64,000 nucleotides of DNA from Thalassoglobus sp. JC818 (GCF_040717535.1 NZ_JBFEFI010000002.1:124001-188000), one strand, 5' to 3'; shown: positions 36,602-46,944, counted from the stretch's first letter. A program made the numbers and translations. Notes: a model not told the origin generated them from the letters alone.

Positions 36602-37657
36602 TCAGACCAAAAAATTGTCGAGCGACGGAACAGTGGAAGACTCAAGCACAGCAGGCAGACAGTGTGCGACTCGCTGCTTGATTCGTTGGAACTGGTTTTC
36701 ACAGACTGCTTGAGGGCCGGTTTCAAACGAGCCGTTCACGTCTGCCAGTTCAATTCTTGAGAGTTCACGCTTCGCGAATTCGAGTGCGTCAGCTGCTGTT
36801 TCTGAAAGGCACGTCGAATGCCAGTCCACAACAAGACTGGAGAGAGCAATTGCAGGAACACGCGTCTTCAGTTGCTGTTGAATGTCATTCATCAGCCGAG
36901 TTCTGGAGACGGTTGTCAGTGAGCTCGGCAGTGAGGCGAGTTCGATATCGACGACGGTCGGAATCGTCTCGATCGAATCAACGGTCGTTTGCCGAATCAC
37001 TTCAGAAGCAATCCAGTCCACACTTCCGAGTTGCGAAAGCGAATCAGGAACCGAAAGTTGAATTGATTGAAATCGAACCGATTCGACGGAAGTGGGACGC
37101 ACATGCTCCGAACTGAAGTGATCGAGATCGATCAGCTTCGCTTCGAAGGGACCTTTGTCTGCTGCGGAACTTGCTTGAATCTCGCGAGTCGGAACGACCA
37201 GCGATTGGTCATGTCCTCGTCGGCGATACTTGATCGAAGCGGCTCCGTGACCGGATTCGATGAGTTTAACTCGAAGCGTGGGATTGTTGGCAGCCAGACA
37301 ACTCATCGTTGCGGCGAGGTCGATTCCCGTTTGCGCGAAGATTGTCGTCCAGCATTCATCGAGCGAAACGGGATTGAGGAGCGCGAGTTGAATGTCGTGC
37401 TCGCGGAGCTGAGAGATCTGTTCAATCAGGAACCAACCGATTCTCGGATTGACGTTCATCGACCCGAGTTCGCCACTCAGGATCAACAGGTCGACATGGC
37501 GATCGATCGCGGTGCGAAAGACTTTCTCAGCGGCGGCAAATCGGGCATCAGCAATTGCCGATTTGTGTTGGTCTGAAACTCTGGAAAAATCGCCGTGAAG
37601 ACTCTCGTCCAGTCGAAAGTGGCTCGCTTGAAGAATGCGTCGCACTTCCCCCACCAT
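36602..37657 (-). CDS. Degenerate SbcD/YhaO-like phosphoesterase
   Basis: The 351-residue product keeps the layout of the YhaO-like exonucleases that partner YhaN ATPases: ILQASHFRLDESLHGDF at the N-terminus, AAEKVFRTAIDRHVDLLILSGELG and FLIEQISQLREHDIQLALL. The metal ligands are lost: ASDxHL reads ASHFRL, the LAGD motif reads LSGELG, no GNHD motif follows, and no HGH pair is visible later. Its overall length is also short by about 70 residues. It is probably inactive as a nuclease and may act as a scaffold for the ATPase. The ATG at 37657 follows GGGAGG directly; GTG three bases later is an alternative. Confidence 0.72.
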   Translation of the reverse strand: MVGEVRRILQASHFRLDESLHGDFSRVSDQHKSAIADARFAAAEKVFRTAIDRHVDLLILSGELGSMNVNPRIGWFLIEQISQLREHDIQLALLNPVSLDECWTTIFAQTGIDLAATMSCLAANNPTLRVKLIESGHGAASIKYRRRGHDQSLVVPTREIQASSAADKGPFEAKLIDLDHFSSEHVRPTSVESVRFQSIQLSVPDSLSQLGSVDWIASEVIRQTTVDSIETIPTVVDIELASLPSSLTTVSRTRLMNDIQQQLKTRVPAIALSSLVVDWHSTCLSETAADALEFAKRELSRIELADVNGSFETGPQAVCENQFQRIKQRVAHCLPAVLESSTVPSLDNFLV

Positions 37658-38050
37658 TTCGCCTCCCTGCAGCGTCACGCTTTGTTTCCCGTCTCTGCGG
37701 GATCATGAATCCCCAAGCATTGTCGCTGGGGTTCGAGTATTTCCGCCATCGATCCGTCTCCTCATGGACTCGATCGAAAGCATTAATTGGAAACTATCAG
37801 AGAATTCAGAAGCCAACAAGACGAGATCTTAAGAGCATCTCGCACTTGCTTCTGCAGACACAACAGTGACTTGTGATGAGTTGCTTCTGAACCGGTCGTC
37901 CGCGGGGGAGATGACCTTCTCGAAACTTGCACTCTCCGAAGATTCAGGGAATTACTGCTCTCATTCTCGCACGAGAACCCTCGCAATTCTAAACTTGGCG
38001 TTCGAGAACGAATTCTGCGAAAGAGACCCACCGACAGGAACTTGAGATTC
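37658..38050. other. Divergent intergenic region before purQ
   Basis: These 393 bases lie between the YhaO-like gene and purQ. They should hold both promoters. No gene, RNA or clear purine-responsive element was recognised. Confidence 0.4.
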
Positions 38051-38866
38051 ATGGCCAGTCCACGAGTTTGTGTGCTCCGTGCCCCAGGTACGAATTGCGA
38101 TCACGAAACAGCCCACGCTTTCGAATTGGCGGGAGGGGAAGCCGAACGTGTGCACCTGTTTCGTGTCCTCGAAAATCCGGAAGTCCTCAAGCAGTACCAG
38201 ATTCTCTGTATTCCGGGAGGATTCAGCTACGGTGACGATGTCGGAGCCGGCGTTGTCTTTGGGACGCAACTCAAAACACGGTTGGCAGATACCATTCAGG
38301 AATTTCTTCAGTCAGATACTCTGACGCTGGGAATCTGCAACGGGTTTCAGGTCTTGATGAAGTCAGGAATTCTTCCCGGCGGCGCCGATCAGCAATCGAA
38401 GGATTCGAATTCCGAACCGGAAGCGACTCTCACCTGGAACGAGAGCGGTCGATATACGGACTTGTGGGTGAATCTAAAAAGCTGCTCAAGCCGAAATGTA
38501 TTTCTCAAAGGGATCGATCAACTTGAGTCACCGATCGCACACGCTGAGGGAAGATTGAGAGTTTCTGACGAGTCCGTCCTCCAGACTTGGGAAGAAAACG
38601 GACAGGTCGCGTTGCGTTATACCACTGCCTCTGGAGCAGATTCCTCAGAGAGTTCAGCGAACAACGTGCTTCCTTACCCGGAAAATCCGAACGGTTCGTT
38701 TTCGAATATCGCCGGGCTGGGAGATCCATCGGGGAGAGTCTTGGGCTTGATGCCGCATCCCGAACGGTTCTTGTTCGCGACGCAACATCCGCAATGGACG
38801 CGCAAGAATCTGCGAGGAGATGGAGCAGGGCTTCAGATCTTCAAGAACGCCGTCGAATACTTTTAG
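38051..38866 (+). CDS. purQ: Phosphoribosylformylglycinamidine synthase glutaminase subunit PurQ
   Basis: The 271-residue class I amidotransferase supplies ammonia for the fourth step of purine synthesis. Signatures are RAPGTNCDHET, PGGFSYGDDVGAG, the catalytic Cys96 in LGICNGFQ and His236/Glu238 in MPHPERF. The length and the Gln-tunnel region fit PurQ of PurS-PurL systems, but no purS or purL is adjacent. The start at 38051 is the family start. The TAG stop is the first three bases of the palindromic repeat at 38864. Confidence 0.95.
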   Translation: MASPRVCVLRAPGTNCDHETAHAFELAGGEAERVHLFRVLENPEVLKQYQILCIPGGFSYGDDVGAGVVFGTQLKTRLADTIQEFLQSDTLTLGICNGFQVLMKSGILPGGADQQSKDSNSEPEATLTWNESGRYTDLWVNLKSCSSRNVFLKGIDQLESPIAHAEGRLRVSDESVLQTWEENGQVALRYTTASGADSSESSANNVLPYPENPNGSFSNIAGLGDPSGRVLGLMPHPERFLFATQHPQWTRKNLRGDGAGLQIFKNAVEYF

Positions 38867-38910
38867 AGCAAGTTGCTCTATCCTGTGCACTCAGAATCAG
38901 AAAATGCTCT
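38864..38910. repeat. Dispersed palindromic repeat, copy A
   Basis: The 29 bases at 38864-38892 match those at 56867-56895 with one difference. The core AGAGCAAGTTGCTCT is a perfect 15-base palindrome (odd centre). A reversed TGCTCT closes the unit at 38905-38910. The unit begins with the purQ stop codon, so the element sits exactly at the end of the gene. Confidence 0.7.
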
Positions 38911-39290
38911 CAACCCGAATCTGACGTATTTCTAACCACAGCGGATTCTGAGACCGCTCTCCAGAAGCACGATCGAATCTGTTGATCGACGGGCGGGGAA
39001 ATTCTTCAAATTGATCCTTTTCCCTCAAGGCTGTAATCGTAGCGATAGTTACGGTTTGAGTCTCTCCCGGATTGTTTGCCACAAGCCCGCAATTGGAAAA
39101 GGTCTCCCATCTTCTCGGACCGTCAGGTCCGGATCATTCGCGACAGCCGTCTTGCAGTTTGCCGTTCCTCGACCGACCTTCAGCAAGTTTGGAGTGGTTA
39201 TCGGACGATCAACTGAAAGTGTATTCCCTCAACCGCCCGGTCGAATGCGCTCATCGTTTGTGATTCGTCTCGGGGTGATCTTGGAGGACT
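38867..39290. other. Intergenic region between purQ and the MMPL exporter
   Basis: Apart from the palindromic repeat at its left end, these 424 bases hold nothing recognised. GGAGGA just before the exporter start is its ribosome site. Confidence 0.4.
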
Positions 39291-39293
39291 GTG

Positions 39294-42080
39294 GTGCGTC
39301 ACGTCCGAATCGACTCCGCAAAAGAACCAAAAGGTTTCTTTCAGAAGCGTGACCCATGGGGGCACGGGCTGGCACTGTGGATTCTGGCGCTCATTTTATT
39401 CGTCGCACCATTGGCTGTGTCATCGCTTCGACACGTCCGTCTCGATAATGATGTCGAAAGCTGGCTCCCGGAGAAAGATCCGAGTGCCGCTGATTATCTC
39501 TGGTGTCGTGAACATTTCCCCGAGGATGAAACCGTCATTCTGACGTGGGAAGGAAGCGTTGTTAACGATCCGCGACTTCCGATTCTCGTTGGGAAACTGA
39601 CCGGCAAACAAGACGCTGACGGCCAAATGCGTGGTGGACTTCCATACGTGAAGTCCGTGGTCCACGCTGGTGACCTTGTAGAACGCATGGTCGAATTCGG
39701 AATCGACCAGAAGACCGCAGTCGACCGCCTCCAGGGAACGCTTGTTGGACTCGGACGGCTGAAGGTTCGTCTGACCGAAGCAGGTCGAGAAGATCTGAGT
39801 CGCACTCAGGACGTTATCGTCGGCGGTGCGAAGTCGATCTTCAACGTTGATCTTCAAATTCACGACCTGATCGCGACCTGGGAACCGAGTGAAACTGAAG
39901 AAGCGGAATTCCATCGCCTCTCCGATGTATACGCGATGCACACCCAAACTGATCTGGAACTCACCGATCTTGGCAGCCATGACTTCCAGGTCACCTGGGA
40001 CGGGATGGCCAGCCAACACGAGTTGCGTAGCGCCATTTCGGACTGGGTGAAGACAGCCACATCTTCCACCGGAGTTCCGCTGGTCGAGGACTGTTATCGA
40101 GCGGTCGGTTCCCCAGTCGCTGTGGTCGTTGCTTTGTCCGATGCAGGTAAGGCCGAAAAGAACTCGGCAATCTCAGCCATTCGACAAGCTGCTCTTGAAT
40201 CATTCGTTCCTGAGACGGATTTGATTGTCAGCGGACGTGTCGTGGCCGGGACCGAGTTGAATAATGGAGTGATTCAGGCCGCCTGGAATCCGGCAGCGAC
40301 GAACCCACTCAAAAAATCGGTGATTCTCCTTTCCGGATTCGTCGGAATTGTTTTCGCGTTGATTTCATTGAAGAGTCTGCGACTTGGTGCTCTGGTCATC
40401 TTCGTTGCCTACTACGCCGCACTGTTGGGAATGTCGATGGTTCCGCTGACTGGTGGTTCCATGAACATGGTCCTGATTGTGATGCCCACGCTTCTAATGG
40501 TGCTCGCACTTTCGGGGGCCATTCATGTTGCCAATTACTGGAAGCACGCTGTCTGGGAGAACCCGAAGACGGCCGTCGCCGAAGCGACCCGTATGGCATC
40601 GCAACCCTGCCTCATGGCAGCGTTCACGACATCGCTAGGCCTCATTTCGTTAATGAACAGCGATCTTGTTCCGGTCCGGAACTTTGGCTTGTACGCCTCC
40701 ATCGGTTGCATGATCTCAGTCTGTATGGTGCTCTATGGGCTGCCTGCGCTGTTGCAAATGGTTCCACTTAAGCGGGTCGAGCCGTGCGAAGTGAATCCTG
40801 CCCGGTGGATCTGGTTCGGAAATCTGGTTTGTCGTCAGTGGCTTCCAATTGGAACGGTGACGCTTCTCGTCGCAGCAGTCTGCACGGTTGGTCTCCGACA
40901 CTTTGATGTCGAAACCAAAGTCATCAAGTACTTCCCGGAAAGCTCGCAAGTCGTCCAGGATTATCAGTTGCTGGAAGACACACTGGCTGGGATCAGTCCG
41001 ATCGAGGTGCTTGTTCGATTCAATGCTGAAGGTCAGGACGACTTTGGTTTTCTGGAACGTTTGGAACTGGTTCGCAAGGTTGAATCTTCTCTGAACGAAC
41101 ATCCTGAAGTCAGCGGAACTTTGTCGCTGGCGAGTTTTCAGCCTGTTCGACAAAAACCAGCCGACGATGCGAGTGTGCGAGAAAAGATCTTCTTCAATCG
41201 CCGTTCCAATGAAACAGAACGACGAGTGAAGTCGGGCGAGATGGATCAAGCTTCCAATTTCATAACGATGAATCGAATTCCGCAGGAGAACGGCGACGAG
41301 CTCTGGCGGATCAACGCCCAAGCTGCCGTTCTGACTGATGTGGACTACACCGCATTGACGCAGGAGCTGAGCGACCGCGTCGAGAAAGTGATCCAATCCG
41401 AACCGAACATCGATCACGTCGTGACTGGAACGGTTCCGTTGTTCCTCCGTACTCAAAACGCAGTTCTCGAAAGCCTGATCTGGAGCTCACTTCTGGCCTT
41501 CGGCATGATCGCGGCAGTGATGGTCTGGGTTCTCAAAGATCCGCTGGCTGGCATGATCTCGATGATCCCCAACCTTCTCCCAGTGGTCGCTGTGTTCGGC
41601 CTCGTCTCCTGGTTCGGGCAACGCATCGATATTGGAACGATGGTGACCGCTTCCGTCGCAATGGGGATCGCTGTGGATGGGACGCTGCACCTGTTGACAT
41701 GGTTCAAGGATGGTCTTGAGCGCGGCAAAACGCGTCAGGAATCAGTCATCAACGCGCTGTCGCATTGCGGACCAGCGATGTGGCAAACAAGCGCAGCTGT
41801 CGGCATCGGCTTGTTGGTACTGTTCCCAGCGGAATTGCTGTTGATCAGTCGATTCGGATGGCTGATGGCGACTCTGATCGGGGCAGCTTTCATCGGAGAT
41901 ATGGTCCTGCTGCCGTGTATGCTCGTCGGGCCGTTGGGAATCCTCTTAGAGCGTCGCCTTCGCAAAGTTCCCACATCTACCGATTTCGACTCTCACGAAG
42001 AACACGAGACCGATGCGATTCCTTCGCATCATCTTCCGCTGTCACCGCAGCATGTTCACGATTCGCGATACGTTGGGTAA
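39294..42080 (+). CDS. MMPL/RND-superfamily membrane exporter
   Basis: The roughly 928-residue protein has two membrane halves, each preceded by a large periplasmic loop: helix 1 about residues 24-44, loop to about 345, five helices (about 345-490), helix near 520, loop (540-720) and five helices (about 725-900). The two halves share sterol-sensing-like segments, and GIAVDGTLHLLTWFKDGL in the second half is a hallmark. RND/MMPL-type proteins use the proton gradient to move lipids or hydrophobic substrates. GTG at 39294 gives the better spacing from GGAGG, and GTG at 39291 is also in frame. Confidence 0.9.
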   Translation: MRHVRIDSAKEPKGFFQKRDPWGHGLALWILALILFVAPLAVSSLRHVRLDNDVESWLPEKDPSAADYLWCREHFPEDETVILTWEGSVVNDPRLPILVGKLTGKQDADGQMRGGLPYVKSVVHAGDLVERMVEFGIDQKTAVDRLQGTLVGLGRLKVRLTEAGREDLSRTQDVIVGGAKSIFNVDLQIHDLIATWEPSETEEAEFHRLSDVYAMHTQTDLELTDLGSHDFQVTWDGMASQHELRSAISDWVKTATSSTGVPLVEDCYRAVGSPVAVVVALSDAGKAEKNSAISAIRQAALESFVPETDLIVSGRVVAGTELNNGVIQAAWNPAATNPLKKSVILLSGFVGIVFALISLKSLRLGALVIFVAYYAALLGMSMVPLTGGSMNMVLIVMPTLLMVLALSGAIHVANYWKHAVWENPKTAVAEATRMASQPCLMAAFTTSLGLISLMNSDLVPVRNFGLYASIGCMISVCMVLYGLPALLQMVPLKRVEPCEVNPARWIWFGNLVCRQWLPIGTVTLLVAAVCTVGLRHFDVETKVIKYFPESSQVVQDYQLLEDTLAGISPIEVLVRFNAEGQDDFGFLERLELVRKVESSLNEHPEVSGTLSLASFQPVRQKPADDASVREKIFFNRRSNETERRVKSGEMDQASNFITMNRIPQENGDELWRINAQAAVLTDVDYTALTQELSDRVEKVIQSEPNIDHVVTGTVPLFLRTQNAVLESLIWSSLLAFGMIAAVMVWVLKDPLAGMISMIPNLLPVVAVFGLVSWFGQRIDIGTMVTASVAMGIAVDGTLHLLTWFKDGLERGKTRQESVINALSHCGPAMWQTSAAVGIGLLVLFPAELLLISRFGWLMATLIGAAFIGDMVLLPCMLVGPLGILLERRLRKVPTSTDFDSHEEHETDAIPSHHLPLSPQHVHDSRYVG

Positions 42081-42385
42081 CTCATTCCGAATTCTCATCG
42101 CACTTGATGAGCTGTCAGGTGGCTAATACAGCGATGTCCGTGAGGTCGATCGTTCGACGATTTTCTAATCTGCTTCCGTTGTCGAGCAGACGTTTAAGCA
42201 CGTTCTGCTGCGAGAATCGAGACAATCTGTCTGCTGTGTCCCTCACGAAAAGAGCAAACGGACGTTATAATCAGAGATTCGCGTTCGTTTTGTGATTGAA
42301 TTGCCAGATCGTATCGAGAGGTGTTTCTCGAACAATCTCCCAGCTCGCGCAATCACCTTCTTCCGATGACCTCGGTCTATCCACC
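42081..42385. other. Intergenic region before the pseudouridine synthase gene
   Basis: The 305 bases hold an open extension of the downstream frame (from 42296) that is unlike the family and not called. No other element was seen. Confidence 0.4.
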
Positions 42386-43366
42386 ATGTCTCAACCCGCA
42401 GATGACAATCCAGTTGTGCCCGGAATGCGACTTCAACGATACCTTGCCCAATGCGGCTTGGGATCTCGTCGCGAATGTGAAGAGCTGATCTCCGCTGGAC
42501 GAGTGGAGGTCGATGGCAAGACGGTCACGAAGCTCGGAGCGAACGTCCGTCCGTCGATGCAGACAGTCACACTGGACGGCGAAAAGCTGAAGCTCGAGCG
42601 CAAGAAGTACTATCTCCTCAACAAGCCTCCGGGGTTCTTGTGTACAGCGAGTGATCCGCAGGGACGTCCAACGGTCTTCGAACTCTTTCCACCCGATGGT
42701 CCACGGCTGTTCAGTGTCGGGCGTTTGGACGAGAACACCACCGGTTTGTTGATCGTGACGAATGACGGAGACCTCGCTCAAAAACTGGCACATCCGCGCT
42801 ATCACATTCACCGAATCTACCGGGCTCAGGTGGCGGGTCATCCCAAACGAGAAGTTTTTGAGCAACTCAAGGAAGGGCTGTTCTTCACCGAAGGAAAGTT
42901 CAAAGTCCACAACATCAAACCGATCAAGAAGCAGGGTCGCAGCTCCTGGGTCGAAATCACGATGACCGAAGGGCAGAACCGCGAGGTTCGGCGGTTGCTG
43001 GCCCGCACTGGGCACAAGGTAATGAAGCTGGAACGGATCGGATTCGGTCCGATTCGTATCGGTCGCGTTCCCCTCGGTCAGTTTCGTGAACTGCGGAAAG
43101 ACGAACTCGGGAAGTTGATTGAAATCGTCACGCGAGCACAGACTCAAAGCCCGCGACAAACGAAGAAACGTCCCGGCAAGAAAGCTGCTCCGGGGCGATC
43201 GGGAGCGAGCGGAAAGGCAAAGTCTCGCGGACGTGCGAGCGCATCGAGCGAGTTTGGGACGAGCGAAAACTCGCGGACGAATAAAGCTCCGGCGAAGAAG
43301 AGACCACGGTCCGGAGGCCCATCACGGGGAAAAGGCCGAGGATCGCGCGGACCGAAGAGACCATAG
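42386..43366 (+). CDS. rluB: RsuA/RluB-family 23S rRNA pseudouridine synthase
   Basis: The 326-residue enzyme has an N-terminal S4 domain (MRLQRYLAQCGLGSRRECEELI, about residues 14-60), the catalytic GRLDENTTGLL (Asp115) and EGQNREVRRLLA late in the domain. It is of the RluB/RsuA type, probably modifying one uridine of 23S rRNA. The C-terminal 65 residues are a disordered tail rich in Lys, Arg, Gly and Ser (KKRPGKKAAPGRSG-like repeats), a common addition in this family. The ATG at 42386 is chosen from the S4 domain start. It converges with glgC. Confidence 0.92.
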   Translation: MSQPADDNPVVPGMRLQRYLAQCGLGSRRECEELISAGRVEVDGKTVTKLGANVRPSMQTVTLDGEKLKLERKKYYLLNKPPGFLCTASDPQGRPTVFELFPPDGPRLFSVGRLDENTTGLLIVTNDGDLAQKLAHPRYHIHRIYRAQVAGHPKREVFEQLKEGLFFTEGKFKVHNIKPIKKQGRSSWVEITMTEGQNREVRRLLARTGHKVMKLERIGFGPIRIGRVPLGQFRELRKDELGKLIEIVTRAQTQSPRQTKKRPGKKAAPGRSGASGKAKSRGRASASSEFGTSENSRTNKAPAKKRPRSGGPSRGKGRGSRGPKRP

Positions 43367-43396
43367 ATGTCAATTGATGGTCAAAGTGTTTGGTCG

Positions 43397-44641
43397 CTAT
43401 CGAAACTGATGCCCCTTCGGTACGACAGTGATTCCGCATTCGGTCGTTGTCAGACCATTCCTGCGGTCCTGTTCCGGATCAATTCCGATCGTCATGTCGT
43501 TCGGGATGCTGACATTCTTATCGATGATGGCATTCGAGATTCGAGCAGACCGTCCCACTTGAACTCCCTCGAAGAGGATGGAGTTGACGACGGTGGCGTA
43601 GCTGTTGATTCGCACCGACTGAGAAATCACTGAGTGTGTGACTTCCCCTCCAGAGATAATGCTGCCGGGACCGACCAGACTGTCCATAGCGTGACCGACT
43701 CGTTTCGGCGATGCGTCATGATCGGCAAAGACAAACTTGGGCGGCGGCACAGGCGGGTGATATCCGCGGATCGGCCACATCGGATCATAGAGATTGAGCT
43801 GTGGTTCGACCGAAACGAGATCCATGCTGGCTTGATAGTATGACTCCAGCGTCCCCACATCTCTCCAGTAGATCGGACCGTCTCCGTCTTCATTCTGAAC
43901 TGGGTAAGCCCGCACCTGACTGCTTTGAATCATGTGTGGAATCAGGTCTTTTCCGAAGTCATGAGAACTCTTCGGAATGGCAGCATCGCGACAAAGTTCG
44001 TCGAAGAGAAATGATGCTTTGAACGCATAGATTCCCATCGAAGCCAAACAGCTCTCAGGATGCCCAGGCATTGGAAACGGATTATCTGGTTTCTCCTCGA
44101 ATCGGCGAACCCAGCGATTCTCGTCAATTCCCATGACGCCAAAAGAACGACCCTCTTCAAGACCGACCGGAAGACATGCGATCGAACAATCGGCGTCAGC
44201 TTCAATCAGATCGTATAGAAAGCTGGAGTAATCCATCCGGTAGATATGGTCTCCGGAAAGGATCAGAATGTAATTGGGAGCGGCCTGCTCGATCGTATAA
44301 ATGTTCTGATAAACAGCGTCGGCAGTACCGCGATACCAGTGCTCGCCGACACGCTGTTGCGGCGGCAGGACGTCGATGAACTCATTCAGTTCTCGACACA
44401 GGAAATGCCAGCCCATATTGATGTGCCGGTCGAGACTAGCCCCCTTGTATTGCGTCAGTACGAGGATGCGACGAAGCCCGCTGTTGATACAGTTCGACAA
44501 GACGAAGTCGATGATACGGTACATCCCACCGAATGGGACCGATGGTTTGGAGCGATCCAGAGTCAACGGTTCGAGTCGGGATCCTTTTCCTCCTGCCAGA
44601 ACCAGTGTGAGAACATTCTGCATCGGCTTGTCTTCCATCAA
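43397..44641 (-). CDS. glgC: Glucose-1-phosphate adenylyltransferase
   Basis: The 414-residue enzyme makes ADP-glucose for glycogen. It has the nucleotide-binding start LVLAGGKGSRLEPLT, RSKPSVPFGG, the WYRGTADAVYQN stretch, LSGDHIYRMDY with the catalytic Asp, FEEKPDNP and YWRDVGTLESYY. The C-terminal part (about 300-410) is the left-handed beta-helix with hexapeptide-like repeats. The start is either ATG 44641 or Met7. Length and motifs are normal. No other glg gene is in the window, so it is free-standing. It converges with the pseudouridine synthase gene. Confidence 0.96.
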   Translation of the reverse strand: MMEDKPMQNVLTLVLAGGKGSRLEPLTLDRSKPSVPFGGMYRIIDFVLSNCINSGLRRILVLTQYKGASLDRHINMGWHFLCRELNEFIDVLPPQQRVGEHWYRGTADAVYQNIYTIEQAAPNYILILSGDHIYRMDYSSFLYDLIEADADCSIACLPVGLEEGRSFGVMGIDENRWVRRFEEKPDNPFPMPGHPESCLASMGIYAFKASFLFDELCRDAAIPKSSHDFGKDLIPHMIQSSQVRAYPVQNEDGDGPIYWRDVGTLESYYQASMDLVSVEPQLNLYDPMWPIRGYHPPVPPPKFVFADHDASPKRVGHAMDSLVGPGSIISGGEVTHSVISQSVRINSYATVVNSILFEGVQVGRSARISNAIIDKNVSIPNDMTIGIDPEQDRRNGLTTTECGITVVPKGHQFR

Positions 44642-44857
44642 GCTGTCAAAATCGCAACACGCCTCACCATCATTTGTACCAAGAATCGAGATGCGATCCC
44701 ATCACAGGAGAAATTCGCTCACTGGTTCGTAGTCGTTTTTCACCAATGGGAAGACCGATTCCAGTCTCTTCACGCACAATTGAGAAGATAATCCACTGCG
44801 CAAGTGCACCCTCTATCAGAAGTGTGATGCGATCGCGTTCTTCGAAGTGAGAGCGAG

Positions 44858-46708
44858 CTATTCTTGCTCAGTAACTTCGTCCGGGGCTGACGATGCGTCA
44901 TCAGTTGCATCCGCGTCAGTTGCTGTTGCGATCTCAGATGGGTCGGTCTCCGGTGGGGTGGAGTTCGCTAAGCTGATGTCGTAACAGGCGACTTCGGTTG
45001 CATTACGGACGAAGACTTTTCCCCGGGCCATCGCGAGCGGATTCCAGGTCTTGATGTTTTCGGAAAGAACTTGCAGTTCGCCAAGGACAGTCAGCTCTTC
45101 AGGATTGGGATCGACTAAAACGAGCTGTCCTTTTTCCGTCAGGATCACGAGCAAACCGTTCGAGAGCAGAATTTGTCCGTGGCCGTACTTTCCTCGTAAA
45201 CCAGTTCGGCCTCCCTTCCATTGTCGGTCTCCCTTTTCCGGGTCGATGCAGGCCATGATTCCCTCGTCCAACCCGTAGATGTAACCATCGGTAAAAATTG
45301 GACTGCTGAATTTGCATCGCATTCGCAAGGAGGGCTTGTCCCAGACTTCAGTTGCTTTCCAGGCATCTCCAGACTTCTCGATGTGCAGCATGACCGAGCC
45401 CATTCCATATCCGGCCGAAATCATGACGTGATCGTCTTCGAGGACAAGTGGTTGTGCGACGTTGATGTGATCGCCCGCGACAAATGGGAATGACCAGTAC
45501 TGTTCGCCGTTGTGAGGATTGTGGCCGCGGAAGGCGGTTCCGTCGAAGTTCAGCAGCACTGTTTCACCGGCCAGTTCCGCAAGCATCGGCGAGGAATAAC
45601 CTGGTTTTGAGATTCCCTCAACACCTTCGATCGGCGCTGCTCCGGTTCCGAATTCCTCGATTTCAGTATTCGGGGTTGGGAGTGCTTTCCCGTACCATGC
45701 GAGTTTGCCTGTCTCGATGTCGTAAGCGACGAGGCCTCCTCCTTCAGGCATCACACCGTCTGCATTGGAAACTCCACCAATGTTGACGATCACGTTGTTT
45801 TCAAAAATGAGTGGAGATGACGTCATCGCCCAGACTGTGTTAGGGACTTGAAACTGTTGAAGCGTATGAACATGCCAAATGGGGGCTCCGGTCTTCAGAT
45901 CGAGCTTGTACAGATCTCCGAATCCGCCGAACGCGTAGACAGCGCCGTCATGAATTGTCGGAGTGGAACGCGGGCCCGGTCCACCCATGGCTTCGACAAA
46001 GTTTGCGGGATATTGATGGACCCAGAACTCGCGGCCGGTTTCTGTGTCGTAGCAGACAACAGCTTCATCCAGTCCACGCTGTTCCATTGTGATGAGTTGT
46101 TGACCGAGGATTGAGAACGAGGAATAGCCGCCACCACAGGGGTGTCTCCAGAGTTCTTCAGGAGGATTTTCCGTCCAGTCGGTTCTCAGCTCCGGACCGA
46201 TGACCACACCATCCCGGTTGACTCCGCGGTATTCGGCCATATCTGTTTCACTGAGTTCAGGAATCACAAGTCCTGAAGTATCGGCAGATTCGGCATTCGT
46301 GAGGTGACTCGTCAGTCGCTCTTCAGCTGATTCGTCCCAGACATGATTGAAGCGAGGTTTCATGTCCCCGTCAAAATCGATGGAACGAATCGAGGCGATC
46401 CAACCTGCAATGAGAGCCACAACTGGCACTCCGATCAGCAACATCGATGTTCGCGAGACAGGTGCGAAGAGAAACCACCAACCCACGATGCAGATCGTCG
46501 ACAGCACCGCTTGCGCGAATGTGATCAGATTCTTGATCGCGTCTCCGAAAGCAGGTTCCCAAAGCGTCCACATCGCAATCTGCATGAGTCCAAAAACGAC
46601 CAGCATGCCGATCAGTAAACGGTCAGCCCAGCGAGCCAGTCCGGAGCGTGCAGGAGCTGTCGCATTGTCAGTGTTAGGAACTTCGGGAATGTCAGTCTGC
46701 TCATTCAT
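44858..46708 (-). CDS. Membrane-anchored PQQ-like beta-propeller protein
   Basis: A 616-residue protein with three membrane helices near the N-terminus (about 30-47, 58-80, 88-108) and a PQQ/BamB-like propeller afterwards (YRGVNRDGVV, WVHQYPANFVEAMGGPGPRSTPTIHDGAVYAFGG, LYKLDLKTGAPIWHV, VAYDIETGKLAWYG, CIDPEKGDRQWKGGR). The C-terminal 45 residues are acidic and disordered. Proteins of this form are common in the phylum and unlike quinoprotein dehydrogenases lack an obvious catalytic Asp. Location: propeller outside the cytoplasm. Role unknown. Confidence 0.85.
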   Translation of the reverse strand: MNEQTDIPEVPNTDNATAPARSGLARWADRLLIGMLVVFGLMQIAMWTLWEPAFGDAIKNLITFAQAVLSTICIVGWWFLFAPVSRTSMLLIGVPVVALIAGWIASIRSIDFDGDMKPRFNHVWDESAEERLTSHLTNAESADTSGLVIPELSETDMAEYRGVNRDGVVIGPELRTDWTENPPEELWRHPCGGGYSSFSILGQQLITMEQRGLDEAVVCYDTETGREFWVHQYPANFVEAMGGPGPRSTPTIHDGAVYAFGGFGDLYKLDLKTGAPIWHVHTLQQFQVPNTVWAMTSSPLIFENNVIVNIGGVSNADGVMPEGGGLVAYDIETGKLAWYGKALPTPNTEIEEFGTGAAPIEGVEGISKPGYSSPMLAELAGETVLLNFDGTAFRGHNPHNGEQYWSFPFVAGDHINVAQPLVLEDDHVMISAGYGMGSVMLHIEKSGDAWKATEVWDKPSLRMRCKFSSPIFTDGYIYGLDEGIMACIDPEKGDRQWKGGRTGLRGKYGHGQILLSNGLLVILTEKGQLVLVDPNPEELTVLGELQVLSENIKTWNPLAMARGKVFVRNATEVACYDISLANSTPPETDPSEIATATDADATDDASSAPDEVTEQE

Positions 46709-46944
46709 GAGTCAGCTCAATTTAGGGTTGAAAGTGATGGAATCTGCTAAATAAAGAAACGATGCTGATGTCAGAAATCGATCAAAATCTTTGCGAAGTT
46801 TCGACAGCAAAGCATCGGATTAAGATCGAATGAAGAACAAGTTGACGATCGAGACGAGATCGCAGAAATCCTTGTTTCAGTAACTGTAGCGTCAATGAGG
46901 GAAGCATCGCGCGGGACTCTCTGTTCGTCAAGCAGCAAAGTCGT

